From JADKFD01 sp050250665 (GTDB lineage: Bacteria > Pseudomonadota > Gammaproteobacteria > Xanthomonadales > SZUA-5), in contig JBFWOF010000019.1 of the NCBI GenBank assembly GCA_050250665.1, positions 1-64,000 of the forward strand: a stretch of 64,000 nucleotides of DNA, in the 5' to 3' direction. The notes beneath the pieces were generated by a model. It searched no databases. It was not told where the DNA came from and was given only the letters and a program-made list of their open reading frames with translations. Shown piece after piece: positions 33,300 through 41,224 of the stretch. The translations under genes were made by a program, and so were the position numbers. Each line of letters opens with the position of its first letter. The first letter of the stretch is position 1.

Positions 33300-34066
33300 T
33301 TGGCGGTCGCGACGCAAGGTCGCTCCTACAGCAGACCCGGCTTTTCGCAGGATCGCCTTCACGGCGCGACCGGCGATGCCGCCAGACACCACCCCTCGGT
33401 CGCGACGCAAGGTCGCTCCTACAACAGACGGGGCTTCTCGTAGGAGCGCCTTCACGGCGCGACCGGCGATGCCGCCAGACACCACCCCTCGGTCGCGACG
33501 CAAGGTCGCTCCTACAACAGACGGGGCTTCTCGCAGGAGCGCCTTCACGGTGCGACCGGCGATGCCGCGAGACATCACCCTGGTCGCGACGCAAGGTCGC
33601 TCCTACAACAGACGGGGCTTCTCGTAGGAGCGCCTTCACGGCGCGACCGGCGACGCCGCCAGACATCACCCCCGGTCGCGACGCGAGGTCGCTCCTACAG
33701 CAGACGGGGCTTCTCGTAGGAGCGCCTTCACGGCGCGACCGGCGACGCCGCCAGACGTCACCCCTGGTCGCGACGCAAGGTCGCTCCTACAGCAGACGGG
33801 GCTTCTCGGAGGAGCGCCTTCACGGCGCGACCGGCGACGCCGCCAGACATCACCCCTGGTCGCGACGCAAGGTCGCTCCTACAGCAGGGGCAGCTTCTCG
33901 CAGGCGCGCCTTCACGGCGCGACCGGCGACGCCGCCAGACATCACCCCTGGTCGCGACGCAAGGTCGCTCCTACAGCAGGGGCAGCTTCTCGTAGGAGCG
34001 CCTTCACGGCGCGACCGGCGACGCCGCGGGACATCACCCCCGGTCACGACGCAAGGTCGCTACAAG
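33300..34066. repeat. Tandem array of ~92-bp REP hairpin units
   Basis: The core GGTCGCGACGCAAGGTCGCT starts at 33305, 33398, 33491, 33582, 33674, 33766, 33858 and 33950, with a diverged copy at 34042. Each unit pairs this core with GGAGCGCCTTCACGGCGCGA, making an imperfect hairpin, followed by a short linker (CGGCGACGCCGCCAGACATC). Units are 88-99% alike by eye. The regular spacing and internal symmetry are those of REP/REPIN arrays maintained by a RAYT. Confidence 0.92.
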
Positions 34067-34146
34067 AAGCTGATCTTCCTCTGCCCCGGGGACTCCCGCT
34101 GCACATCTGCGGGCGTAGTCTTTGCTCGCGCGAATGGGGGAGAGCG

Positions 34147-34548
34147 ATGATGCGATTCGACAAGGCCGGCTTGCTGGTGGGTGGTTTGGGTTTTCTGGGC
34201 TTCGGCCTGCTGATGTCGGTGGCGCCGCAGGCGGCGATGGCCAGCCTTGGTCTGACGGTGCCTGATGGCGTACCGACGACCGAGATCCGGGCTTTCTACG
34301 GCGGTCTGGAACTGGCGCTGGGTGGCTTGCTGCTGGCGGCCATGGTGCAGCCGGCCTATCGTCGGGCGGGTTTGTGGCTGGGTTGCATCAGCTATGGCGC
34401 GGTCGCGGCGACGCGGGCGCTGGGCATGCTCATCGACGGCAGTGGTGGTGGCTTCCTGCTCGGCGCGCTGGCGGTGGAAGCGGCATTGGCGCTGTGGTTT
34501 GCCCTGGCGCTGCGCGTCTCTGCGCGGGCGACCGGGAACAGCGACTAA
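34147..34548 (+). CDS. Small DUF4345-like membrane protein
   Basis: The protein has 133 residues with four hydrophobic helices. The motif EIRAFYGGLELALGGLLL between helices 1 and 2 is typical of DUF4345 proteins, whose function is unknown. GGGGGAGAG precedes two adjacent ATG codons (34147 and 34150). It converges with the 50-aa membrane protein gene, the two ends overlapping by 4 nt. Confidence 0.8.
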   Translation: MMRFDKAGLLVGGLGFLGFGLLMSVAPQAAMASLGLTVPDGVPTTEIRAFYGGLELALGGLLLAAMVQPAYRRAGLWLGCISYGAVAATRALGMLIDGSGGGFLLGALAVEAALALWFALALRVSARATGNSD

Positions 34549-34697
34549 CCGCTGAGCCGCACCACCACGATTGCCAGGATCAGCAGCAGCGCCAGCGCCA
34601 CGGCCGCCGGCATCAACAAGCCCCAGCGCTCCTTGGGCAGGTTGTCGGGCAGGAAGCTGCCACGATGACCGGATTTGCGTTCAGGGCTCTGCGACAT
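34545..34697 (-). CDS. 50-residue single-helix membrane protein
   Basis: Reading the minus strand from the ATG at 34697 gives a 50-residue protein. A polar, basic N-terminus (SQSPERKSGHRGSFLPDNL) is followed by PKERWG and one hydrophobic helix rich in Ala, Leu, Ile and Val. It follows the TPR gene by 33 nt in the same direction and is probably the last gene of the gspE operon. No family is recognised; composition and placement support a real gene. Confidence 0.55.
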   Translation of the reverse strand: MSQSPERKSGHRGSFLPDNLPKERWGLLMPAAVALALLLILAIVVVRLSG

Positions 34698-34730
34698 GGA
34701 TGACCACCGTGCTTCGATGAATGGGCTGCA

Positions 34731-36914
34731 TTATCCCGCAATCGGACGCCGGCGACGCCACAGATACCAACCCAGCCCCAGCAGCAATACCAGGGGCACG
34801 CCGATGGCGGCGATCCGCGCGCCCTGTCGCATCCAGATCTCGCGCTGCTCGCGTTCAACCTTGTCGAAATCGGGGACCGGGCACTGGCGACCGAAGTCTT
34901 CGCCCCAGGGTACGTACGCACCCTCGCGCAGATAGCGCTTGTAGATCTGCGTGGCCTGCTCGTTGTGGCGGTCGATCAACCAGTGCGTGGCCTCGCACAG
35001 CACGGCGGCAAAGGCCTGGGAACGGGGCGGCAGCACGTCGGCGGCCTTGCCGGCCAGTCCCGCGGCCGTCAGCCGGTAGTGAAAGCGCTCCAGCGGCTGC
35101 GCCCGACTGGCGGCCAGACGCTGACGCTCACCCTCGCTGGTGTAGGGTCCTTCGAGCTTGATATCGCTGCGCGTATTGAAGACCGGGTTGTAGTCCTCGT
35201 CCCAGGTGATCGGGCTGTTCAGATCGAAGTTGCCGCCCCAGACGAAATAGTCGGGATCGCCCTCGTAGCCCAGCAGTTCCATGCCATACCAGCGCGCAAT
35301 TTCGGCGGCATCAAACCAGGCGCGGGCCTGACTCACCCGGGTCCAGGCCGAGCTGCGCCCCAAGGCATCCAGATAGCGCTGCGCCTGACCCCGCGTGACC
35401 GGATCGTCGAAATAGCCCAAGGCTGCCTCGCCGCGACCCTCGCGCAGCAGGCGCCGGGCCAGCAACCAGCGCAGCTGCGCAGCTGGCGACTGCGAGGAGC
35501 CGTAGCTGTAGTCCTCATCCTCGCTGGCCTCACCCGGCGTGGCTGCGGCCGGCGGCTCGGCCTGTGGCGCCACCCGGTCGACAAAGCTGCGCAGCTCGTC
35601 GACCGTGACCACGCGCTCGGCGATGTAGGCGGTATCGGGCCAGTAGGTGTCGGCCGCGGCGTACAGCAGTTCCAGCGCCTGCAGATAGTCACCCCGAGAG
35701 AGGGCCAGCGTGCCGGCCTCGGCCTGCACCCGGCAACGCGGCTTCAGCTCCTCGCTCAGGTATTCCTCACGCGACAGCGGCACCTGGCCCCAGATTTCAT
35801 CGGCCGGAAATCCCTTGGCCGCCTGCGCATAAGCCTGCGCGGCCGCGTCCAGCTGACCGGCGCGCAAGGCCAGCTTGGCGCGCACCCAGGCCGCCAGCGG
35901 CGTGTCCGAACGCGGCGCCAGCGCGGCCGCCTGCTCGAAGCGACCGGCACGATAGGCGATGGCAGCCAGCCGGTCCGGGTTGGGCACCTGGGCCAGACTG
36001 GAAATGCGGTCCAGCAACGCCAGCAGGCGCGGACCGTCGGCGGGCGCGTCGAAACTCGGGTATTCCTCGTCCGGATCGGCGTCGGTCAATTCGTTGTAGC
36101 GGGTGTAGAGATAGGCCAGCAGCAATCGGGTGCCGACCTCGTCCGCCAGCAGCGCATCCACCGCCGCCGAATCGGCGATGGCGGTGCGGACCACGAACAG
36201 CAGCGAATTGTTGCCCGAGGTCGAACCATAGGCAGCCTGCTCGGCGTACAGCCGCACGGCTGCAGCCAGATGCCCGGCCTCCAGTTCGATGCGCGCCTGC
36301 TCACCCAGACTGGCCACCGCCAGACCGTCTGGATCGGCGGCACCGTTCTGCACCCAGGTCCGGGTCTGCTCAAAAGCAGCGATGGCCTGCGCCGGCTCGC
36401 CATTCAGGGCCAGCGCTCGTCCGAGCATGTAGCTGGCCCACACGCCGCGCAGCCTGCGTTGCTCGGCCGGCAGCTGCAGCACCTGCTCGAACAGGGCGCG
36501 GGCGCGCCCGACATCGCCCTGTTGCCAGGCCACGGCGCCGGCGGTGTAGGCCGACAGATCGGGCGGCAGCTCGGCACCCAGCGCCAGTGCGGCATCAGCG
36601 GAAGCACTCAGGCGCATCGCGGCCACGGCCTCGATCTGGGCGTCGCTCAGCCCGGTTTTCTCGGCGCTGAGCCTCGCTTCTTCGGGGTCTGACCAGGGGC
36701 CGGATTCGACCACCTTGAAAGCGGCCGTGCCGGGCTCAAGCAGATGCCGGGCCTCGAAGCTGAAAGTGCCTTCGGGCAGCGCGGCCATGACCAGTCCGCG
36801 ATGATCGAGCAGGGTCATCGGAAAATCCGGTCCGCAGGCCTGTGCAGGACTGAGCATCTGCAACGACAGGGCCAGCGTCAGCGTGCGCAACAGCGGTGTC
36901 CGTGGCTTGGTCAT
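34731..36914 (-). CDS. Exported TPR-repeat protein with C-terminal anchor
   Basis: The protein has 727 residues. A signal peptide (TLTLALSLQMLSPAQA) is followed by CGPDFP. Residues 100-470 are tetratricopeptide-like (for example ARALFEQVLQLPAEQRRLRG and AAWVRAKLALRAGQLDAAAQ). A conserved-looking late segment is WYGMELLGYEGDPDYFVWGG. One transmembrane helix (about 700-718) is followed by RRRRP. It should face the periplasm. Its start overlaps the DUF3142 stop as ATGA, so the two are translated together. Specific role unknown. Confidence 0.8.
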   Translation of the reverse strand: MTKPRTPLLRTLTLALSLQMLSPAQACGPDFPMTLLDHRGLVMAALPEGTFSFEARHLLEPGTAAFKVVESGPWSDPEEARLSAEKTGLSDAQIEAVAAMRLSASADAALALGAELPPDLSAYTAGAVAWQQGDVGRARALFEQVLQLPAEQRRLRGVWASYMLGRALALNGEPAQAIAAFEQTRTWVQNGAADPDGLAVASLGEQARIELEAGHLAAAVRLYAEQAAYGSTSGNNSLLFVVRTAIADSAAVDALLADEVGTRLLLAYLYTRYNELTDADPDEEYPSFDAPADGPRLLALLDRISSLAQVPNPDRLAAIAYRAGRFEQAAALAPRSDTPLAAWVRAKLALRAGQLDAAAQAYAQAAKGFPADEIWGQVPLSREEYLSEELKPRCRVQAEAGTLALSRGDYLQALELLYAAADTYWPDTAYIAERVVTVDELRSFVDRVAPQAEPPAAATPGEASEDEDYSYGSSQSPAAQLRWLLARRLLREGRGEAALGYFDDPVTRGQAQRYLDALGRSSAWTRVSQARAWFDAAEIARWYGMELLGYEGDPDYFVWGGNFDLNSPITWDEDYNPVFNTRSDIKLEGPYTSEGERQRLAASRAQPLERFHYRLTAAGLAGKAADVLPPRSQAFAAVLCEATHWLIDRHNEQATQIYKRYLREGAYVPWGEDFGRQCPVPDFDKVEREQREIWMRQGARIAAIGVPLVLLLGLGWYLWRRRRPIAG

Positions 36915-38386
36915 GGCAGGTCCCAGGTCGGCGTCAGAGCAGAGTTGCAGCGGGTCCAGCCGACCACCGTGCCGTGGCCGGATCGCAACCAGGCATCAGC
37001 CGCCGGCTGGAACCGCAGATGGTCGCCATCATCGCCCAATCGATAGCCTCCCAGCGCATCGGCGTAGCGACAATCGCTGGGCAGATCGATGATGGGTGCG
37101 GGGCCATCCCAGGGACCCGGATTCACGACGCGCAGATCGAAACTGCCTTCGGGCGTGGCCGTGGCCTGGACCTGGTAGCGCGCGCTACCCGACTCGCCGG
37201 CGACGACGGCGGCCAGCGTCGCCGCGCTCCAGGCCCGACGGTCGCCGGGCAGCGGCAGCCGGAACCAGATCAGCCCTTGCAGTTCGGGAATGGCCTCGGC
37301 AGCGATCAGCTTGAGATAGCGCCGCAGTTCCTGCGGATCGGCACGTAGCTCGCGGCCGCTGGCGCCGCTGGAATCGACATCGGTTTCGGCATCGACGCTG
37401 CGGACCTGACCATCAGGCGTGCTGGCCACGCGCACGCCGTAGGCGGGCAGCGCGACGGCGAAGCGGCGGCCATGACCGGCGTAGGCGCGGGTCCAGGCTC
37501 GCGCAGTATCGGCGGCGAACAATGGGCGATCGGGACCTTCGACAGCGTGCACCTGGAGCACGCTGGCATCCACTGCGGCCAGCACGCGGGCAAGATCCGG
37601 ACTGTCCATCCAGGTCGGCAGTACCGTGATCGACAGCTCCAGTCCGGCCGGCAGCAAAGCCCGCAGCTGTTGCAGCCAGGCCGCGTAATCGGCCAGCGCC
37701 GCGGTCGCGCAATCGTGATCGATCTCGATGCCGAGCGGCACCAGCCCAGCCGCCCTCCAGCGCTCAATGGCCGGCAGCAAATGCGCCGCCAGTTGCGCCG
37801 CCGGCAGAGGCTCGCGCGCACCTTCGATGCGCACCACCCAGCGCAGCGGCTTGGCCGAAGCCACCAGCGCCGCCGGATCCGGCTCGATGTCGATCAGCCG
37901 CTCGCCGACTACCTGCAGCAGCAACACCCGCCAGCCGGCGAAGCCGGCACCCTGATGCTCGATGGCGTCTGCCAGCTCCGGGGTCCACAGTCGCTGCCAG
38001 ATGTAGGCCTCGTGCGGCAGCGGCGGCGCCGGTGCGCGAGTGCAGGCGCCGAACAGCAGCGCGAGCAGCAGCGCGCCGATGGCGCGCCGGCTGCCGGTGA
38101 AGCGGTTGCCGGTGGCCCGGTTGTTGGTTGTCGGTTGTCGGTTGTCGGTAGAAGCGGGCTCACGCGGAGGCGCGGAGAAAAGCGGGCGCAGGCTGTTGTG
38201 GGTCCGGACTTGTCCGGACGCTTCTGTCTCAACGAGACCCTCATGCCAAGAGCGTCCAGACAAGTCTGGACCTACCAGAGCCAGAGCTTCTGACTCTGCC
38301 GAAAACCGACAACCGACAACCAACAACCGGGCCAACGGCAACCGCTCTACCGGCAACCGACAACTGACAACCAAGAACCAGCCCAT
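36911..38386 (-). CDS. DUF3142 protein, lipoprotein-like, with repeat-encoded 5' end
   Basis: The recognisable protein starts near 38090 with a lipoprotein-like signal (RRAIGALLLALLFGACTR), then a TIM-barrel-like DUF3142 domain: VPLGIEIDHDCATAALADYA, LELSITVLPTWMD and LQGLIWFRLPLPGDRR. No ATG, GTG or TTG is in frame next to that signal. The first in-frame ATG, at 38386, overlaps the gspE stop as TGATG but reads through about 270 bp of heptamer and palindromic repeats. The native start may have been displaced by repeat insertion. The 5' end is therefore uncertain; the part below 38100 is secure. Confidence 0.7.
   Translation of the reverse strand: MGWFLVVSCRLPVERLPLARLLVVGCRFSAESEALALVGPDLSGRSWHEGLVETEASGQVRTHNSLRPLFSAPPREPASTDNRQPTTNNRATGNRFTGSRRAIGALLLALLFGACTRAPAPPLPHEAYIWQRLWTPELADAIEHQGAGFAGWRVLLLQVVGERLIDIEPDPAALVASAKPLRWVVRIEGAREPLPAAQLAAHLLPAIERWRAAGLVPLGIEIDHDCATAALADYAAWLQQLRALLPAGLELSITVLPTWMDSPDLARVLAAVDASVLQVHAVEGPDRPLFAADTARAWTRAYAGHGRRFAVALPAYGVRVASTPDGQVRSVDAETDVDSSGASGRELRADPQELRRYLKLIAAEAIPELQGLIWFRLPLPGDRRAWSAATLAAVVAGESGSARYQVQATATPEGSFDLRVVNPGPWDGPAPIIDLPSDCRYADALGGYRLGDDGDHLRFQPAADAWLRSGHGTVVGWTRCNSALTPTWDLP
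38119..38379. repeat. Heptamer-armed inverted-repeat element in the DUF3142 5' region
   Basis: The left arm (38119-38149) is GGTTGTC heptamers. The right arms (38303-38330 and 38353-38379) are AACCGAC-type heptamers in inverse orientation. The interior carries a CGGAGGCGCGGAG arm and a GTCCGGACTTGTCCGGACGC / GTCCAGACAAGTCTGGACC palindrome (38199-38276). The element abuts the gspE stop. Confidence 0.82.
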
Positions 38387-39891
38387 CAGTCCTCGCGGGT
38401 CACCTTGAGCACTTCCTCGACCGAGGTGATGCCGGCGATGCATTTGCGCCAGCCGTCTTCGAGGATGCCGGGGCTGCTGCGTCGGGCGATGCGTTCCAGT
38501 TCCTGTTCGCCGGCCTTGTCGTGGATGGCGGTGCGCAGCGCCTCGTCGATGGCCACCAGCTCATAAACGCCGGTGCGACCCTTGTAGCCGGTGGATTTCT
38601 GGAACAGATCGCGGCCCGGACGCCACAGCATCTGGCCGCGCGCCTGCGGATGGCCGAGCGCGGCCAGTTCGGCCGGCGTGGCCGGATATTCCTCGCGCAC
38701 GACGGGATCGAGTGTGCGCACCAGGCGTTGAGCGAGCACGCCGATCAGACTGGAGGACAGCAGAAAGGGCTCGATGCCCATGTCGCGCAATCGCGTGACC
38801 GCACCGACCGCAGTGTTGGTATGTAAGGTGGACAGCACCAGATGGCCGGTGAGCGAGGACTGCACCGCGATTTCGGCGGTTTCCAGATCGCGGATTTCGC
38901 CGACCATGACCACATCCGGATCCTGACGCAGGATCGCCCGCAGGCCGCGGGCGAAGGTCATGTCGACCTTGGTGTTGACCTGCATCTGGCCGATGCCGTC
39001 GATGTAGTACTCGATCGGATCCTCGACCGTCATGATGTTGCGGCTCTTGTCGTTGAGCTGCATCAGCGCGGCGTAGAGCGTGGTGGTCTTGCCCGAGCCG
39101 GTGGGGCCGGTGACCAGCAGAATGCCGTGCGGGCGGTGGATCAGCTCATCCAGGCGGCCGCGGGTGGCTTCGTCCATGCCGAGTTCGGTGAGATTGAGGC
39201 GGCCGGCCTGCTTGTCGAGCAGACGCAGCACCACACGCTCGCCGAAACTGGCGGGAATGGTCGATACGCGCACGTCCACCGGTCTGCCGGCAATGCGCAG
39301 GCCGATACGACCGTCCTGTGGCAATCGCTTCTCGGCGATGTCGAGCTTGGCCATGACCTTGATGCGACTGACCACTGGCGAGGCGATCGATTTCTGCGGA
39401 CTCAGCACCTCGCGCAGCACGCCATCGACGCGGAAACGCACGACCAGGCGGTTCTCGTAGGGCTCGATATGGATATCCGAGGCGTTCTCGCGCACCGCTT
39501 CGGCCAGCAACGCATTGATCAGACGGATGATCGGCGCGTCGTCCTCGCTCTCCATCAGATCGGTGGGCTCGGGCAACTCGTCGGCGAGCTGCTTCAGATC
39601 GAGGCGCTGGTCGATATCGGCCGCCATGCTGCGCGAATCCTCGCCGCCGCCCTCGTACAGCTCCTGCAGCAACGCCTCGAAGCGCTCCGGAGCCACCTTC
39701 TCCGGCGCCAGCGGCGTGCCCAGGAAGCGCCTCAGCTCCAGCATGGCTTCGGGCTTGACGTCAGGTCGGCAGGCCACCCGGGCCTTGCCGTTGGCCAGTC
39801 CCAATACGGCAACACCGTGTTTGCGCGCGAAACCAAAGGGCAGTCGGGGAAGTGCGGTCATTGCCTGCAGACGGGTGATCCAGCCGTGCAT
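38386..39891 (-). CDS. gspE: Type II secretion ATPase GspE, without the tetracysteine motif
   Basis: The 501-residue cytoplasmic AAA-like ATPase drives pseudopilus assembly for type II secretion. Walker A is GPTGSGKTT (262-270), followed by the Asp box (MTVEDPIEY), Walker B (DPDVVMVGEIRDLETAEIA) and His box (GHLVLSTLHTN). The C-terminal region, where PulE/EpsE carry a CxxC...CxxC zinc motif, reads LDPVVREEY and GRDLFQKSTGYKGRTGVYEL, with no cysteine at any of the four places. The gene is separate from gspC/gspD and is followed not by gspF but by DUF3142 and TPR genes. Confidence 0.92.
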   Translation of the reverse strand: MHGWITRLQAMTALPRLPFGFARKHGVAVLGLANGKARVACRPDVKPEAMLELRRFLGTPLAPEKVAPERFEALLQELYEGGGEDSRSMAADIDQRLDLKQLADELPEPTDLMESEDDAPIIRLINALLAEAVRENASDIHIEPYENRLVVRFRVDGVLREVLSPQKSIASPVVSRIKVMAKLDIAEKRLPQDGRIGLRIAGRPVDVRVSTIPASFGERVVLRLLDKQAGRLNLTELGMDEATRGRLDELIHRPHGILLVTGPTGSGKTTTLYAALMQLNDKSRNIMTVEDPIEYYIDGIGQMQVNTKVDMTFARGLRAILRQDPDVVMVGEIRDLETAEIAVQSSLTGHLVLSTLHTNTAVGAVTRLRDMGIEPFLLSSSLIGVLAQRLVRTLDPVVREEYPATPAELAALGHPQARGQMLWRPGRDLFQKSTGYKGRTGVYELVAIDEALRTAIHDKAGEQELERIARRSSPGILEDGWRKCIAGITSVEEVLKVTRED

Positions 39892-40029
39892 TCTCCACTA
39901 TCGGGCGCGTCGACGCGAAGACCCAAGCTTGGTGTGCCGCGCTGCGATGGATGGCGGCTGACGGCGATCATGTTGCAGTCGCGGAACTGGCGTTAAGCTG
40001 GGAATGTCGCAGACGGAAGGGAGAAGGCC

Positions 40030-40464
40030 ATGAACAGCCCCATTCTTGTTGGTTTCGACGGCAGCGACGGTGCCGAGCGCGCGCTGGCCTTTGCCGTGGC
40101 CCAGGCCCGTAGCGGTAATTGCGCCCTGCGACTGGTGGCCGTGGTCGAATGGCAGTTCTTCGGCGTGCAGAACCCGATGGAACTGGCCGCCGTGGAGGAA
40201 AGCGTCGGCGCCGATATCGAACGCTATCGCAGCGAAGTGCTGGGCCCGCGCTGCAGCGCACTGCGCGACGAAGGCATCGAAGCCAGCTTCGAGGTCGCGA
40301 CCGGCGCCGTGGTACCGGCGCTGGAGAAGGCCGCCGAAGCCTGCGGTGCCGGGCAGATCATCGTCGGCCGCCGCGGCCGCTCGCGCCTGAGCAAGCTGCT
40401 GCTCGGCAGCGTCTCCAGTGCCCTGGTGCAATCGGCGGCGGTACCGGTGACGGTGGTGCCCTGA
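40030..40464 (+). CDS. Universal stress protein (UspA family)
   Basis: The protein is a single 144-residue Usp domain. It starts ILVGFDGSDGAERALAFAV and ends with the nucleotide-binding pattern VGRRGRSRLSKLLLGSVSSA, then VPVTVVP. The G-2x-G-9x-GS motif indicates ATP-binding capability. It is small, cytosolic and monocistronic, with GAAGGGAGAAGG before the ATG. Confidence 0.92.
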   Translation: MNSPILVGFDGSDGAERALAFAVAQARSGNCALRLVAVVEWQFFGVQNPMELAAVEESVGADIERYRSEVLGPRCSALRDEGIEASFEVATGAVVPALEKAAEACGAGQIIVGRRGRSRLSKLLLGSVSSALVQSAAVPVTVVP

Positions 40465-41224
40465 AGCCAGCCAGGCAGATCTGCCCCACGGGCGATCGGG
40501 TGCGCGGAATTAGCTCACACGCAGCGCGCGGAGATCGCCAGCACGGGATTTGTCTGCGACCAGTCGCGCCGGGAATCCGTGAGGGGGACCCTGAAAAGAG
40601 CGGGACGCGAAGGACGCGAAGGAAAAACAGCAAGAAGAGCACGGAAAGGCTGATTTGCTGTCCTGAAGCTTGATCTGAGACTACCGCCGTGGCGGTTCAA
40701 GGTGGCGTTGGCGCGCACCTTTCTGCCGTTGTCGGCGAGCTGACTCGGTGCCGTCTCTGGATCGACTTTTCTTCGTGTCCTTTCTGCTCTTCCTTCGCGT
40801 CCTTCGCGTCCCGCTTCTGAATGGTTGCCAGCCAGTCGTACGCCGGGTCCTTCGCGTCGATACGATCTGATCGAGCCAGAATCCACACACGCGAGGCGCC
40901 CGGCGCCTTGCGGTCTACAGAGCCGCGGCCGCCGGCGCGATTACTCCCTGGCGCTCACCCAGGCCCACGCGCGCCGGAGCCGCGCTACGGCCGCAGGACC
41001 TACTCAGCATCTGGAAAATCAGCAGCTTGCGATTGTGGTCCATGGACTGAGAAGGGTCCTACTCCGCGTTCTCCGCGCCTCCGCGTGAAGCCGGCGGTGT
41101 CGCCGTTCCGACAGATCGGTCGCGGGCGGAGCGGGACCTGGCGTCACGTAGGCCCTGCGGGCCAACGTGACCTACTTGAAACTGCCATCGCGGACGGAGT
41201 CCGCGCCCACAGAGGCTCAGACGC
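40465..41224. repeat. 760-bp gene-free stretch of repeats
   Basis: 40595-40825 is an inverted-repeat element with nonamer arms: GGACGCGAA tandem on the left, TTCGCGTCC tandem on the right (40792-40813). 40845-40996 is a longer repeat (GCGAGGCGCCCGGCGCCTTG and CACGCGCGCCGGAGCCGCGC) with a second copy at 63727-63877. 41062-41089 is a CTCCGCGTTCTCCGCGCCTC arm. 41144-41175 is a CACGTAGGCCCTGCGGGCCA palindrome. No gene supported. Confidence 0.8.

Noticed and set aside
33292..33669. N-terminal extension of the RAYT open frame
   Set aside because: It is translated REP array (repeated CRSDLASRP-type text), not protein-coding.
33300..34066. Regular 92-bp spacing resembling a CRISPR array
   Set aside because: The whole unit repeats, including the linker; there are no unique spacers, units contain internal hairpins, no cas genes are near, and a RAYT transposase explains it.
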